Shown one piece after another: positions 1 through 7,541 of a stretch of DNA of 27,882 bases. Position 1 is the first letter of the stretch, and every line of letters begins with the position of its first letter. The stretch is from contig CAAGKZ010000087.1 in NCBI GenBank assembly GCA_900770665.1, positions 1 through 27,882 of the forward strand. Reading direction: 5' to 3'. The stretch is from Bacteroidaceae bacterium. GTDB lineage: Bacteria; Bacteroidota; Bacteroidia; Bacteroidales; Bacteroidaceae. The position numbers and the translations under genes are program-made. Under the pieces are notes generated by a model. The model worked only from the letters and a program-made list of their open reading frames with translations. It was not told where the DNA came from and made no database searches.

Positions 1-57
1 AGCGAGGATCTGCTTGATACGACGATCCTGACTTTCAAATTTTACGGGTCTTATCAT
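1..57 (-). CDS. GGGtGRT protein, N-terminal fragment (runs off the left edge)
   Basis: Only the first 19 codons are inside the window. They begin at an ATG at 57 and read MIRPVKFESQDRRIKQILA, which matches my memory of the N-terminus of the GGGtGRT protein, a roughly 330-residue family of unknown function named after a glycine-rich motif. A strong Shine-Dalgarno sequence lies 8 nt upstream, in the 14-bp gap after the Fe-S scaffold-like gene, so the two genes are almost certainly co-transcribed. In annotated Bacteroidales and Clostridia genomes this family commonly sits beside an IscU-like gene, which agrees with the pairing here. The identification rests on a short stretch plus context, and nothing can be said about the missing remainder. 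Confidence 0.65.
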   Translation of the reverse strand, partial: MIRPVKFESQDRRIKQILA

Positions 58-65
58 AGCTTGTT

Positions 66-71
66 TCCTCC
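66..71 (-). promoter_or_regulatory. Strong ribosome binding site for the GGGtGRT gene
   Basis: On the minus strand the sequence GGAGGA lies 8 nt before the ATG at 57. Most genes in this window have no recognisable Shine-Dalgarno sequence, as is usual in Bacteroidota, so this one stands out. It fixes the start of the downstream gene and suggests that this gene is translated efficiently from the shared transcript. Confidence 0.7.
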
Positions 72-773
72 TTATTCTTTACGTGGGTCAATATACTTAA
101 CAGCACCTGCCTCCTGTGAGAAGCGGCCATAAGACTTTGTCAACTTCTTGACAGCCTCGTTGGCGTCTGTGCCCTTCTTGATCTCATCCATGAGCTGGCC
201 GAGGTTGATGAACTCGTAACCGCAGATTTCGTCGTTCTTGTCGAGAGCGAGGCGTGTGATGTAACCCTCGGCCATCTCCAAGTAACGTGAACCCTTTGCC
301 AAAGTACCGTAGAGAGTACCTGTCTGGCTGCGGAGACCCTTACCCAAATCCTCAAGACCTGCGCCGATAATCAAACCGCCCTCTGAGAAAGCTGACTGGC
401 TGCGGCCGTAAACAATCTGGAGGAACAGTTCGCGCATTGCTGTGTTGATAGCGTCGCAAACAAGGTCGGTATTCAATGCCTCAAGAATAGTCTTGCCAGG
501 GAGAATCTCTGATGCCATAGCTGCAGAGTGAGTCATACCTGAACAACCGATTGTCTCAACAAGAGCCTCCTGGATGATACCGTTCTTGATGTTCAATGAA
601 AGCTTACAAGCACCCTGCTGTGGAGCGCACCAACCAATACCGTGTGTGAAACCAGAAATGTCGGCAACCTCTTTAGCCTTGATCCATTTACCCTCTTCTG
701 GGATTGGAGCAGGACCGTGGTTAGGACCTTTCTTCACAACACACATGTTTTCTACTTCGTGTGAATAAACCAT
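72..773 (-). CDS. IscU/NifU-like iron-sulfur cluster scaffold family protein
   Basis: This 233-residue soluble protein has no signal peptide. Its middle part resembles the IscU/NifU N-terminal scaffold fold. Candidate ligand cysteines are Cys49 and Cys56 (in GIGWCAPQQGAC), Cys77 (in ETIGCSGMTHSA) and Cys106; the segment after Cys106 contains the scaffold-like helix TAMRELFLQIVYGRSQSAF. It is longer than true IscU (about 130 residues): an N-terminal extension of some 35 residues and a C-terminal part after residue 135 look family-specific. No cysteine desulfurase (IscS/SufS) or other Isc/Suf gene is seen nearby, so a general housekeeping role is not implied. The next gene, 14 bp away, is the GGGtGRT gene. 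A promoter with both elements lies 46 bp upstream of the start. A later ATG (Met10) is possible. Family assignment is fairly sure; the client protein is unknown. Confidence 0.72.
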   Translation of the reverse strand: MVYSHEVENMCVVKKGPNHGPAPIPEEGKWIKAKEVADISGFTHGIGWCAPQQGACKLSLNIKNGIIQEALVETIGCSGMTHSAAMASEILPGKTILEALNTDLVCDAINTAMRELFLQIVYGRSQSAFSEGGLIIGAGLEDLGKGLRSQTGTLYGTLAKGSRYLEMAEGYITRLALDKNDEICGYEFINLGQLMDEIKKGTDANEAVKKLTKSYGRFSQEAGAVKYIDPRKE

Positions 774-818
774 AATTTTTATATGTTTAAAATGTGAAAC
801 ATAGTCTCTTTCAGTTTG

Positions 819-849
819 CGAAGATAACTAAAATAATATCTTCAGCAAA
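819..849 (-). promoter_or_regulatory. Bacteroidota-type promoter for the IscU-like/GGGtGRT operon
   Basis: On the minus strand a -33 TTTG (849-846) is followed after exactly 19 nt by TATCTTCG (826-819), a variant of the -7 consensus TAnnTTTG. This would start transcription near 812 and give a leader of about 40 nt. The same TTTG-19 nt spacing occurs at the ilvC and tRNA promoters in this window, which supports the call. Confidence 0.65.
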
Positions 850-953
850 GGTTGTGGCGTTTTTTTTGTAATGCTTTTAACACTTGCAACTAAAATATAT
901 GTCTTAAAATAATTATTAACATAAATATAAGGGTGTGTTTGCCATTTTGTTTG

Positions 954-961
954 TATCTTCG
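954..961 (+). promoter_or_regulatory. Probable -7 promoter element upstream of the lipoprotein-smpB pair
   Basis: TATCTTCG lies 35 bp before the ATG at 997. It is identical to the -7 element of the divergent promoter at 819-849. No good TTTG is found about 19 nt upstream, so the -33 part is weak. The position favours the ATG at 997 over the TTG at 970, which would leave almost no leader. Confidence 0.4.
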
Positions 962-996
962 CGGCTGAATTGTTTTTTTTGAAAAATGTGAAAACT

Positions 997-1719
997 ATGA
1001 AAAGACTTTATAGTGCAGTAGTTGCTGCAGTGGTGGCTGTAATGATGTGGTCGTGTGGTCCTGCCGAGTTCGGATATACACAGGAGTTTACTCTTCAGGG
1101 GCTTTATACGGTCAATAAGGCTACTGTTGCTCCCGAGTTCAGCGATACAATGTTCTTTGTACGTAATATAGATGAGTATGAACTGGAGACGGGCGACCGT
1201 GCATTGCTGTTGTTGCACTATTTTTATGATGCCTACAGCGGCCAGGCTCCACAGTGGAATATCCGCGAGGTTATTAAGAGAATTCCGGTATATCAGTTGT
1301 CAAAGAAGTCGGATATTGATACTGCTGCATACGTTACTCCTGTCACCGGCCTGCAGCCTTTGAATTTCTTCAACGATTTTGAAACCAGCACATGGGTATG
1401 GAATGAGAAACAGAATATCAGCATCAAGTACAAGGGTGTTGAAGATGGTGCCTCATTTGCTTTGGCTGTGCGTGGAGTGAAGGATGGATATGTCGATTTC
1501 GAACTTTATGTCAATGCCCCGGAGAGCGAAAAGGAGACATCTACATTGCTTACATTCGATATTGCCGATGTTGCCAATTATGTAAGTGACGAGGAGAAGG
1601 CTTTGCTGACCGACAGCATAAAGACAAGGATATTTGTCAAACGTATGAACAACGGTGTTCTTGCCGATTGGATGATTGACGGTAACAAAATCGTCAATCT
1701 CAACTATGGTGGTTATTGA
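997..1719 (+). CDS. Putative periplasm-facing lipoprotein, possibly NigD-like
   Basis: The product has 240 residues. It starts with a lipoprotein signal: Lys-Arg, a hydrophobic stretch, then MMWSC with the lipid cysteine at Cys20. The residues after the cysteine (GPAEF) lack the acidic run that directs Bacteroidota lipoproteins to the surface, so the protein probably faces the periplasm. The mature part is mostly predicted beta strand with no catalytic motif that I can see. Its size and arrangement (an early small beta domain, then a longer C-terminal beta domain) resemble NigD-like lipoproteins, but this is a weak match. I chose the ATG at 997 because the signal peptide starts there; an in-frame TTG nine codons earlier adds an unlikely leader. 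It ends 3 bp before smpB, so the two are probably co-transcribed. Function unknown. Confidence 0.6.
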   Translation: MKRLYSAVVAAVVAVMMWSCGPAEFGYTQEFTLQGLYTVNKATVAPEFSDTMFFVRNIDEYELETGDRALLLLHYFYDAYSGQAPQWNIREVIKRIPVYQLSKKSDIDTAAYVTPVTGLQPLNFFNDFETSTWVWNEKQNISIKYKGVEDGASFALAVRGVKDGYVDFELYVNAPESEKETSTLLTFDIADVANYVSDEEKALLTDSIKTRIFVKRMNNGVLADWMIDGNKIVNLNYGGY

Positions 1720-1722
1720 TAT

Positions 1723-2184
1723 ATGGATAAAAGAGTTTCAAACATAAACATAAAGAACAGGCGTGCCTCGTTTGACTACATCTTTACCGAGACCTTTACG
1801 GCCGGTCTGGTGTTGACGGGTACCGAAATTAAGTCGATAAGGCAGTCGAAGGCTAGCCTTGTCGATACCTATTGTACGTTCATAAACAACGAACTGTGGG
1901 TGAAGAATATGCACGTTGCCGAGTATTTCTATGGCTCTTATAACAATCACTCGGCACGTCGCGACCGCAAGCTGTTGCTCGACCGCAAGGAACTGCGCAA
2001 GCTGCGACAGGCGGTGAAGAATCCCGGTTTCACAATTGTGCCGACAAGGCTGTTCATCAATGAAAAGGGGTTGGCTAAATTGGCAATAGCGCTTGCACGT
2101 GGTAAGCACGAATATGATAAACGCGAGTCCTTGAAGGAGCGTGACGACAAACGCGAAATGGACCGTATAAGGAGAAGTTACTGA
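1723..2184 (+). CDS. smpB: SsrA-binding protein SmpB
   Basis: SmpB binds tmRNA and delivers it to ribosomes stalled on mRNAs without a stop codon, so that the unfinished protein is tagged and released. The 153-residue length is normal for the family. Typical features are the N-terminal strand with NRRASFDYIFTETFTAGLVL, the TGTEIKSIRQSKASL segment that contacts tmRNA, the HSARRDRKLLLDRKEL loop, and a basic C-terminal tail (RESLKERDDKREMDRIRR) that would form a helix in the mRNA channel. It starts 3 bp after the lipoprotein gene and is followed by a hairpin, then metH. The tmRNA gene itself is not in this window. Identification is secure. Confidence 0.97.
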   Translation: MDKRVSNINIKNRRASFDYIFTETFTAGLVLTGTEIKSIRQSKASLVDTYCTFINNELWVKNMHVAEYFYGSYNNHSARRDRKLLLDRKELRKLRQAVKNPGFTIVPTRLFINEKGLAKLAIALARGKHEYDKRESLKERDDKREMDRIRRSY

Positions 2185-2192
2185 AACATGTG

Positions 2193-2222
2193 TTTGCTCT
2201 ATCCTCTTGGGGGTAGAGTAAA
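2193..2222 (+). terminator. Hairpin after smpB, probable terminator or attenuator
   Basis: A 12-bp stem (5' arm 2193-2204, 3' arm 2211-2222, two G-U pairs) closes a 6-nt loop (TCTTGG). It lies 8 bp after the smpB stop and just before the -7 element of metH. The 3' side has only a short T run (AAATTGC), so it is not a textbook intrinsic terminator. It could reduce read-through from smpB into metH or act as a leader structure. Confidence 0.45.
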
Positions 2223-2238
2223 TTGCTATAATGATGAA

Positions 2239-2246
2239 TACCTTTG
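2239..2246 (+). promoter_or_regulatory. Probable -7 promoter element for metH
   Basis: TACCTTTG fits the Bacteroidota -7 consensus TAnnTTTG exactly. No clear TTTG lies 19-21 nt upstream, where the smpB hairpin sits. If it is used, transcription starts near 2253, which rules out an upstream in-frame start at 2244 and leaves a leader of about 30 nt before the ATG at 2283. Confidence 0.45.
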
Positions 2247-2282
2247 ACTGTGTTGAGGCACGGTCATGACACTGTTTTTGCA

Positions 2283-5027
2283 ATGACAATTAAAGAGGCT
2301 TTAAAAAAGAGAATATTGGTGCTTGATGGTGCCATGGGTACCATGGTGCAGCGCTATGGGTTGTGCGAGGATGATTTCCGCGGCTCATTGCTTGCCGGGC
2401 ACGATAGACTGTTGAAAGGCAACAATGATATACTGGTGCTCACTCGCCCCGATGTTATACGCGAGATACACACACGCTATTTGGTTGCGGGTGCCGACAT
2501 CATTGAGACATCGACATTCAATGCCAACCGCATTTCGCAGGCCGAATATGGTTGCGGGCACCTTTGTGTGGAGATAAACCGCCGGGCAGCAGCTATAGCC
2601 CGCGAGTTGGCCGATTCTTTCTCTACTCCCGAAAAACCACGCTTTGTGGTGGGCTCGGTGGGCCCTACAGGCCGTACATGCTCCATCAGCCCCGATGTGG
2701 AGGATTCCGCGCAGAGGAATATCACATTCGATGAGCTTGCCGCTGCGTATCGTGAGCAGATGGTTGCTCTCATTGAGGGTGGGGTGGATGCGCTGTTGTG
2801 CGAGACAATCTTTGATACCCTCAATGCCAAGGCTGCGCTATATGCCGCCGACGAGGCGTGTGCCGTGGCTGGACGCGAAGTGCCTGTTATGCTCTCATTT
2901 ACCATTGCCGACAAGCAGGGACGTATCCTCTCGGGGCAGACGATAGAGGCATTTGTGGCATCGGTGTCAAACCGCAACCTGTTGTCGGTGGGCTTGAACT
3001 GCTCTTTTGGTGCCAGGGAGATGAAACCTTTCCTCAAACGCCTGAGCGAGATTGCTCCCTGCTATGTGAGTGTATATCCCAATGCGGGGTTGCCGAATGA
3101 ACTTGGCGAGTACGACCAGACTCCCCGGGAGATGGCAGACATTGTACGGGAATACATTGACGAGGGGCTTGTGAACATAATAGGTGGCTGTTGTGGCACT
3201 ACCGATGAGTTCATCGCACTGTTCCCGTCTATTGTTGATGGCGTGAGCCCCCGTGTTCCGGTGCTGAAACCTGCCGAGCTGTGGCTCTCGGGTCTTGAGC
3301 GTTTGGTGGTGAACGACAGAATGAACTTTATCAACGTTGGTGAGCGTTGCAACGTGGCAGGTTCACGCAAATTCCTGCGTCTGATAAACGAGAAGAAATA
3401 TAATGAGGCGCTCGACATTGCCCGCAAGCAGGTTGAGGATGGAGCGCAGTTACTCGATATAAACATGGATGACGGCCTGCTCGATGCCAAGGCCGAGATG
3501 ACTGTATTTCTTAACATGCTTGCCGGAGAACCCGATATTGCCCGTGTGCCGGTGATGGTCGATTCATCCGATTGGGATGTCATCCGTGCCGGATTGAAGT
3601 GCGTGCAGGGACGTGCCGTCGTAAACTCCATCTCATTGAAAGAGGGCGAGGTGCTCTTTTTGGAACGTGCCATCGAGGCGCGACGTCTGGGTGCTGTGGT
3701 TGTTGTCATGGCTTTTGATGAACAGGGGCAGGCAACAACATACGAACGCAAGATTGAGGTTTGCGGCCGTGCTTTCGAACTGTTGACAAGGAAGGCCGGC
3801 TTTGAGCCTTACGAAATAATATTCGACCCCAATATACTTGCCGTGGCAACGGGTATTGAGGAACATTCCGCATATGGCATCGATTTCATCCGCGCCTGTG
3901 CATGGATAAAGGAGAATCTTCGCGGGGCGCACATAAGCGGCGGAGTGAGCAACCTGTCGTTCTCGTTCCGTGGCAACAACTATGTGCGTGAGGCGCTGCA
4001 TGCGGTGTTCCTCTATCACGCCATTGCTGCGGGAATGGATATGGGTATTGTGAACCCACAGACTGCTGTGCAGTACGACGATATCCCATTGCAGTTGCGT
4101 GAGGTTATGGAAGATGTTGTGCTTAACCGCACAGCCGATGCAACAGAGCGCCTCATTGCAATGGCCGGTGAACTGAAAGAGCAGGGCACGGCCGTGCAAC
4201 ATGGTGCCGATGAGGCTTGGCGTGAATTGCCGGTTGAGAAACGCCTTGAATGGGCACTGCTCAAGGGCACGGGCGAGTATCTCGCGGCAGACATTGATGA
4301 GGCTGTTGCAAAATATGGTAGTGCTGTTGATGTCATTGGCGGCCCGCTGATGGATGGAATGGGGCATGTGGGCGACCTGTTCGGCCAGGGAAAACTGTTC
4401 CTTCCACAGGTTGTGAAGGCTGCACGTACAATGAAAGAGGCGGTTACAATGCTGCAACCGTTGATTGAGCAGTCAAAGAACGGTGCTGTGTCATCGGCCG
4501 GCAGGGTATTGCTGGCCACTGTCAAGGGTGATGTCCACGACATTGGCAAGAACATTGCATCGGTGGTTATGGGCTGTAACGGATACGAGGTGATTGACCT
4601 TGGTGTCATGGTACCCCCGGAGAAGATTGTGGCGACGGCTGTTGAAAAGAACGTGGATATTGTGGCGCTTAGCGGTCTCATTACCCCTTCGCTTGAGGAG
4701 ATGGTGACAGTTGTTAAGGAGCTGAAGGCTGCTGGGCTTGCCATCCCGGTGATGATAGCCGGTGCAACTACAAGCGCTTTGCACACAGCACTGAAAATAG
4801 CACCGGAGTATGATGGCGCAGTGGTGCATGTGAAGGATGTGTCGCAGAATGTGGTTGTAGCTGCCGAGCTGCTTGGAGGCCAGAAGCGCCGCGATGCTTT
4901 TGTGGCGGCATTGAAAGAGTCGCAACAGGTATTGCGCGATAGTGTGGCGCAGAAGACTGCTACACCATTACGTTCGCTTGATGAGGCGCGAGCGAATAAG
5001 TTGAATGTTTTCAAAACAAATATATGA
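2283..5027 (+). CDS. metH: Cobalamin-dependent methionine synthase lacking the C-terminal activation domain
   Basis: The enzyme transfers the methyl group of 5-methyltetrahydrofolate to homocysteine through methylcobalamin. The 914 residues hold, in order: the homocysteine-binding barrel (about 1-325; GAMGT at 16-20, zinc ligands Cys240, Cys303 and Cys304 in GGCCGT), the pterin-binding barrel (about 340-600), the B12 cap domain (about 645-735) and the B12-binding Rossmann domain (about 738-865), with the cobalt ligand His752 in GDVHDIG, then SGLITPSL and GATTS. The protein stops just after the linker (SLDEARANK). E. coli MetH has about 1,227 residues, so the roughly 300-residue AdoMet-binding reactivation domain is missing, and the 100 bp downstream do not encode it. 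I start at the ATG at 2283 because homologues begin near MTIKEAL and a -7 element lies between 2239 and 2246. Confidence 0.95.
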   Translation: MTIKEALKKRILVLDGAMGTMVQRYGLCEDDFRGSLLAGHDRLLKGNNDILVLTRPDVIREIHTRYLVAGADIIETSTFNANRISQAEYGCGHLCVEINRRAAAIARELADSFSTPEKPRFVVGSVGPTGRTCSISPDVEDSAQRNITFDELAAAYREQMVALIEGGVDALLCETIFDTLNAKAALYAADEACAVAGREVPVMLSFTIADKQGRILSGQTIEAFVASVSNRNLLSVGLNCSFGAREMKPFLKRLSEIAPCYVSVYPNAGLPNELGEYDQTPREMADIVREYIDEGLVNIIGGCCGTTDEFIALFPSIVDGVSPRVPVLKPAELWLSGLERLVVNDRMNFINVGERCNVAGSRKFLRLINEKKYNEALDIARKQVEDGAQLLDINMDDGLLDAKAEMTVFLNMLAGEPDIARVPVMVDSSDWDVIRAGLKCVQGRAVVNSISLKEGEVLFLERAIEARRLGAVVVVMAFDEQGQATTYERKIEVCGRAFELLTRKAGFEPYEIIFDPNILAVATGIEEHSAYGIDFIRACAWIKENLRGAHISGGVSNLSFSFRGNNYVREALHAVFLYHAIAAGMDMGIVNPQTAVQYDDIPLQLREVMEDVVLNRTADATERLIAMAGELKEQGTAVQHGADEAWRELPVEKRLEWALLKGTGEYLAADIDEAVAKYGSAVDVIGGPLMDGMGHVGDLFGQGKLFLPQVVKAARTMKEAVTMLQPLIEQSKNGAVSSAGRVLLATVKGDVHDIGKNIASVVMGCNGYEVIDLGVMVPPEKIVATAVEKNVDIVALSGLITPSLEEMVTVVKELKAAGLAIPVMIAGATTSALHTALKIAPEYDGAVVHVKDVSQNVVVAAELLGGQKRRDAFVAALKESQQVLRDSVAQKTATPLRSLDEARANKLNVFKTNI

Positions 5028-5127
5028 TGTCAGAAGAGTATATGAAAGGCCTTAGGTACTCATGGTATCAATGACGGTCGGCATTGGCAGAAAAAATGAA
5101 GAAAAACGAAATAAATAAAGAGACAAA

Positions 5128-5985
5128 ATGAAAAGATTTTTAGTATTGATTGCATTGGTATCGGCGACCATGTCGTTTGCGACTGATGTTTATGCAGTCG
5201 AGGAGAATGCCGCAGTGGCATCTTCTGTTGTTGTGGGCGATGAGGCTGCAGTGTCGGCGATACCTGCAGAACCGTTTGACCCCATGGCACAGGCCGTCCC
5301 AGACAGCGTTGCTGTTGTTGAGGAGAATGTTGTTGAGGATGAGTCGGTAATGGAGCGTCTCACACGCTTCTGCCTCAATAATCTGAACTATGGAACCATA
5401 ACCTTGTTCATGGCTATCGAGAGTTCGTTCATTCCGTTCCCATCCGAGGCTGTTGTACCGCCTGCGGCCTGGAAGGCCAGTCTTCCCGACAGTGATATGA
5501 ATATATTTCTTGTATTCGTTTTTGCTACATTGGGTGCGCTCATCGGTGCATTGGTTAACTACTATCTTGCAATGTGGCTTGGACGTCCCATCATTTATAA
5601 ATTTGCAAACAGTCGCATAGGTCACATGTGCCTGCTAAGTGAGGAGAAGGTTAAGAATGCCGAGAACTATTTTGAGAAGCATGGTGCAGTGTCAACATTC
5701 GTTGGTCGTCTGGTACCGGCCGTGCGACAGCTTATATCTATTCCAGCCGGTTTGGCACGCATGGGAATGGGACGTTTCTTGCTCTACACTGCACTTGGTG
5801 CAGGAGCTTGGAATGCCATCCTTGCTGCGTTGGGATACTATATGTCGACATTCCCCGGTATGAAGACTGAGGAAGATGTGATGAATAAGGTCAAGGAGTA
5901 CAGCAGCGAGATTGGTTGGGTGTTTATAGGCTTGGCTGTTGTTGTGGTTGCCTACCTTGTATATAAAGGTGTGAAGAAAAAATAA
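5128..5985 (+). CDS. DedA-family (VTT/SNARE-associated) inner-membrane protein
   Basis: DedA proteins are polytopic inner-membrane proteins. Some members flip undecaprenyl phosphate or phospholipids, and the family is linked to envelope and membrane-potential homeostasis. Family motifs seen: E98 with FIPFPSEAVVPPA (101-113), then FVGRLVPAVRQLISIPAGLA (191-210), which carries the conserved G-R, P, R and PAG. Hydrophobic segments lie at about 85-100, 126-148, 216-237 and 262-280, and the tail is basic (KGVKKK). Unusual for the family is an N-terminal extension of about 75 residues: a cleavable-looking signal peptide (1 to about 23) followed by an Ala/Val/Glu-rich acidic segment (24-75) before the DedA core. 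The gene follows metH by 100 bp without a recognisable promoter and may share its transcript. A strong hairpin follows the stop. Confidence 0.88.
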   Translation: MKRFLVLIALVSATMSFATDVYAVEENAAVASSVVVGDEAAVSAIPAEPFDPMAQAVPDSVAVVEENVVEDESVMERLTRFCLNNLNYGTITLFMAIESSFIPFPSEAVVPPAAWKASLPDSDMNIFLVFVFATLGALIGALVNYYLAMWLGRPIIYKFANSRIGHMCLLSEEKVKNAENYFEKHGAVSTFVGRLVPAVRQLISIPAGLARMGMGRFLLYTALGAGAWNAILAALGYYMSTFPGMKTEEDVMNKVKEYSSEIGWVFIGLAVVVVAYLVYKGVKKK

Positions 5986-6003
5986 TATGCTTGTTTGCAT
6001 AAG

Positions 6004-6047
6004 AACATTTGAAGCACCTCCTGCAGGAGGCGCTTCAATGTTTTATT
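6004..6047 (+). terminator. Strong hairpin terminator between the convergent dedA and SIMPL genes
   Basis: The inverted repeat spans 6004-6042. GAAGC pairs with GCTTC and CCTCC with GGAGG around the loop TGCA. An outer AACATT pairs with AATGTT, with one bulged T and one A/C mismatch. A T-rich run (TTTTATTT) follows on the plus strand, so it mainly terminates dedA. The stop codon of the minus-strand SIMPL gene (6043-6045) lies inside the T run, and the hairpin may serve both directions. Confidence 0.85.
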
Positions 6048-6765
6048 TGAGTTCGTATTTCACTGTTGTAACTACTCGTATGTTCTTTATCTGTGGGGTT
6101 GTCTCGTCACTGGTTATGCTGAATTGGCCTTGTGTTGCTTGTCTGATGTTGCCGAGCTTGCAATCGGAGTCTTCGGCAAACTTCTGCGCCACGGCGCGTG
6201 CGTTACGTGTTGCCTCTTCAACCATTTCGGGCTTTATATCGTTCAGTCCCGTGTACTCGAACTGTGTCTGGTAGTTGTACTCGTTGCTTATTATCACTCC
6301 TTCTTTCATCAGTTCTATCTGTTCTCCCATCAGCTCTATTACCTTTTCAACCTGTGGCGAGATGACGGTTATCACCGCCTCGGCCTGGTAACGGTACTTT
6401 ACATTGTCGGGGATGTAGCTCTGTGCAAGGCGGTCGGTTACTGCCGGTGCCGAAATGATGATTTCATCGTCGTTTATACCGCCCTCCTTCAGGAATGTAA
6501 TGATTATTTCTTTGTTCTTCTCAATCTCATCATAAAGCTGTTGCATGTCGTTGCTCACGCATTTGTAGGGCAGTGGCCACACAACTTTGTTGGACATTAC
6601 TTCGCGTTCGGCAAGGCCTTTTACAGTGACATATTGTTCCTGGTTAGCTATCCTTGTGAGTCCTTTTGAGATGAAGAAACCCAATAAGGCAAGACCTGCT
6701 ACTATTGCAATGCTAGGCAACAGAATCTTTTTGCAGCTGCATTTTGTGTTATCGCAACTTTCCAT
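6043..6765 (-). CDS. SIMPL (DUF541) domain protein, membrane anchored
   Basis: The 240-residue protein has an N-terminal membrane segment (about 14-35, ILLPSIAIVAGLALLGFF), probably an uncleaved anchor, and a periplasmic SIMPL/DUF541 domain. Domain features are YVTVKGLAEREVMSNKVVWPL near the start, the repeated VEKVIELMGEQIELMKEG helix, EEATRNARAVAQKFAED and a C-terminal beta strand IRVVTTVKYEL. SIMPL proteins form oligomeric periplasmic or outer-membrane rings in some species; their role is poorly defined. The cysteine-rich N-terminus (ESCDNTKCSCKK) is unusual for the domain and lies on the cytoplasmic side. The gene starts 2 bp after the DUF115 gene ends, so it belongs to that operon at least by transcription. 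Any link to surface-sugar synthesis is only positional. Confidence 0.85.
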   Translation of the reverse strand: MESCDNTKCSCKKILLPSIAIVAGLALLGFFISKGLTRIANQEQYVTVKGLAEREVMSNKVVWPLPYKCVSNDMQQLYDEIEKNKEIIITFLKEGGINDDEIIISAPAVTDRLAQSYIPDNVKYRYQAEAVITVISPQVEKVIELMGEQIELMKEGVIISNEYNYQTQFEYTGLNDIKPEMVEEATRNARAVAQKFAEDSDCKLGNIRQATQGQFSITSDETTPQIKNIRVVTTVKYELK

Positions 6766-6767
6766 AA

Positions 6768-7508
6768 TTATTTGTTTTGAAGGGTTAATATATCGTCGAG
6801 GTTGACGCGCTCAAAAATCTCAAGTTTTCCGCCACGTGTGGCATTGTATATCTTTACTCCTTGTTTGTCGCAGACCTGTCTTGCGCAGGCATAGGCCAAC
6901 AGGTTTGTATCTACCTCGGGTGGTGCATAGCTGCGTCCGTTGTTGAACAGACGCGGGTCAAAGTAGCTGTCCTGTGTGATAACACTGTTACCGCTTGAAT
7001 AGTTGCAGTCTACACCAATGAGGTATATCTCTTTGAAACCCATATATGCAGCGAATTGTATCATGGAATATGTCACAGTCTGGCCGCTGTATACAACTTT
7101 TGCAATGTTGTTGGAGAACCCGGTGGGGTTGAATAGCATATTGTAGTATGTTACTCCATCTATGTGATATCGTTTTGCGTAGTGTGCCTTTAGGAAGCGT
7201 GTGCCTTTGTATGAAGCAATCTCCTCCTTATTGTCGAGGATTATTTTATTGTCCTGTGCAAAATAGTAGGTAGGGCGGAATGGTATTTCGTTGAACAACT
7301 TTATTAATGAGTTGCAGGCAAATGTCGTTTCGCCAAGTTCCATAAGGCGTTTGAGGTCGCTGTTCCTCAGACTGGGTCCGTTACCAATGATAAAGCAACG
7401 TCCGCTGTGGCAGTTTCTGTATGAGCGCAGACGCTTGCTGCTGCCTGTCTGCAATGTGCCGTACAGGTAGTTCAGTGCGTTCCAACATTTTAGCCAAGTC
7501 TTGCCCAT
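6768..7508 (-). CDS. DUF115/MptE-like protein, putative surface-sugar transferase
   Basis: This soluble 246-residue protein carries RCFIIGNGPSLRNSDLKRL near residue 37 and KEIYLIGVDCNY further on. The GNGPSL motif at a nucleotide-binding turn and the (Y/L)xGxD motif are shared by DUF115/MptE-like proteins and by CMP-sialyltransferases of the GT42 (CST-I) type, whose N-terminus also reads GNGPSL. Archaeal MptE is a pterin pyrophosphokinase, which gave the Pfam family its name, but pterin synthesis makes no sense in this context. The gene lies 33 bp after a CMP-sugar synthetase gene and 2 bp before the SIMPL gene. I infer that it uses the CMP-sugar made by its neighbour to modify a surface glycan. 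That activity is not shown by the sequence, and another DUF115 function remains possible. Confidence 0.6.
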   Translation of the reverse strand: MGKTWLKCWNALNYLYGTLQTGSSKRLRSYRNCHSGRCFIIGNGPSLRNSDLKRLMELGETTFACNSLIKLFNEIPFRPTYYFAQDNKIILDNKEEIASYKGTRFLKAHYAKRYHIDGVTYYNMLFNPTGFSNNIAKVVYSGQTVTYSMIQFAAYMGFKEIYLIGVDCNYSSGNSVITQDSYFDPRLFNNGRSYAPPEVDTNLLAYACARQVCDKQGVKIYNATRGGKLEIFERVNLDDILTLQNK

Positions 7509-7541
7509 GACCGTTGATTTATATGTATGTATCAGCTTGCC

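Noticed and set aside
4016..5014. Long open frame antisense to metH
   Set aside because: It is the shadow of a highly coding-biased gene: low-complexity Ser/Thr/Ala composition, no family resemblance, and metH is certain on the other strand.
5028..5127. Possible remnant of the MetH activation domain after the stop codon
   Set aside because: None of the 100 bp shows activation-domain sequence, so this is not a recent frameshift or split gene.
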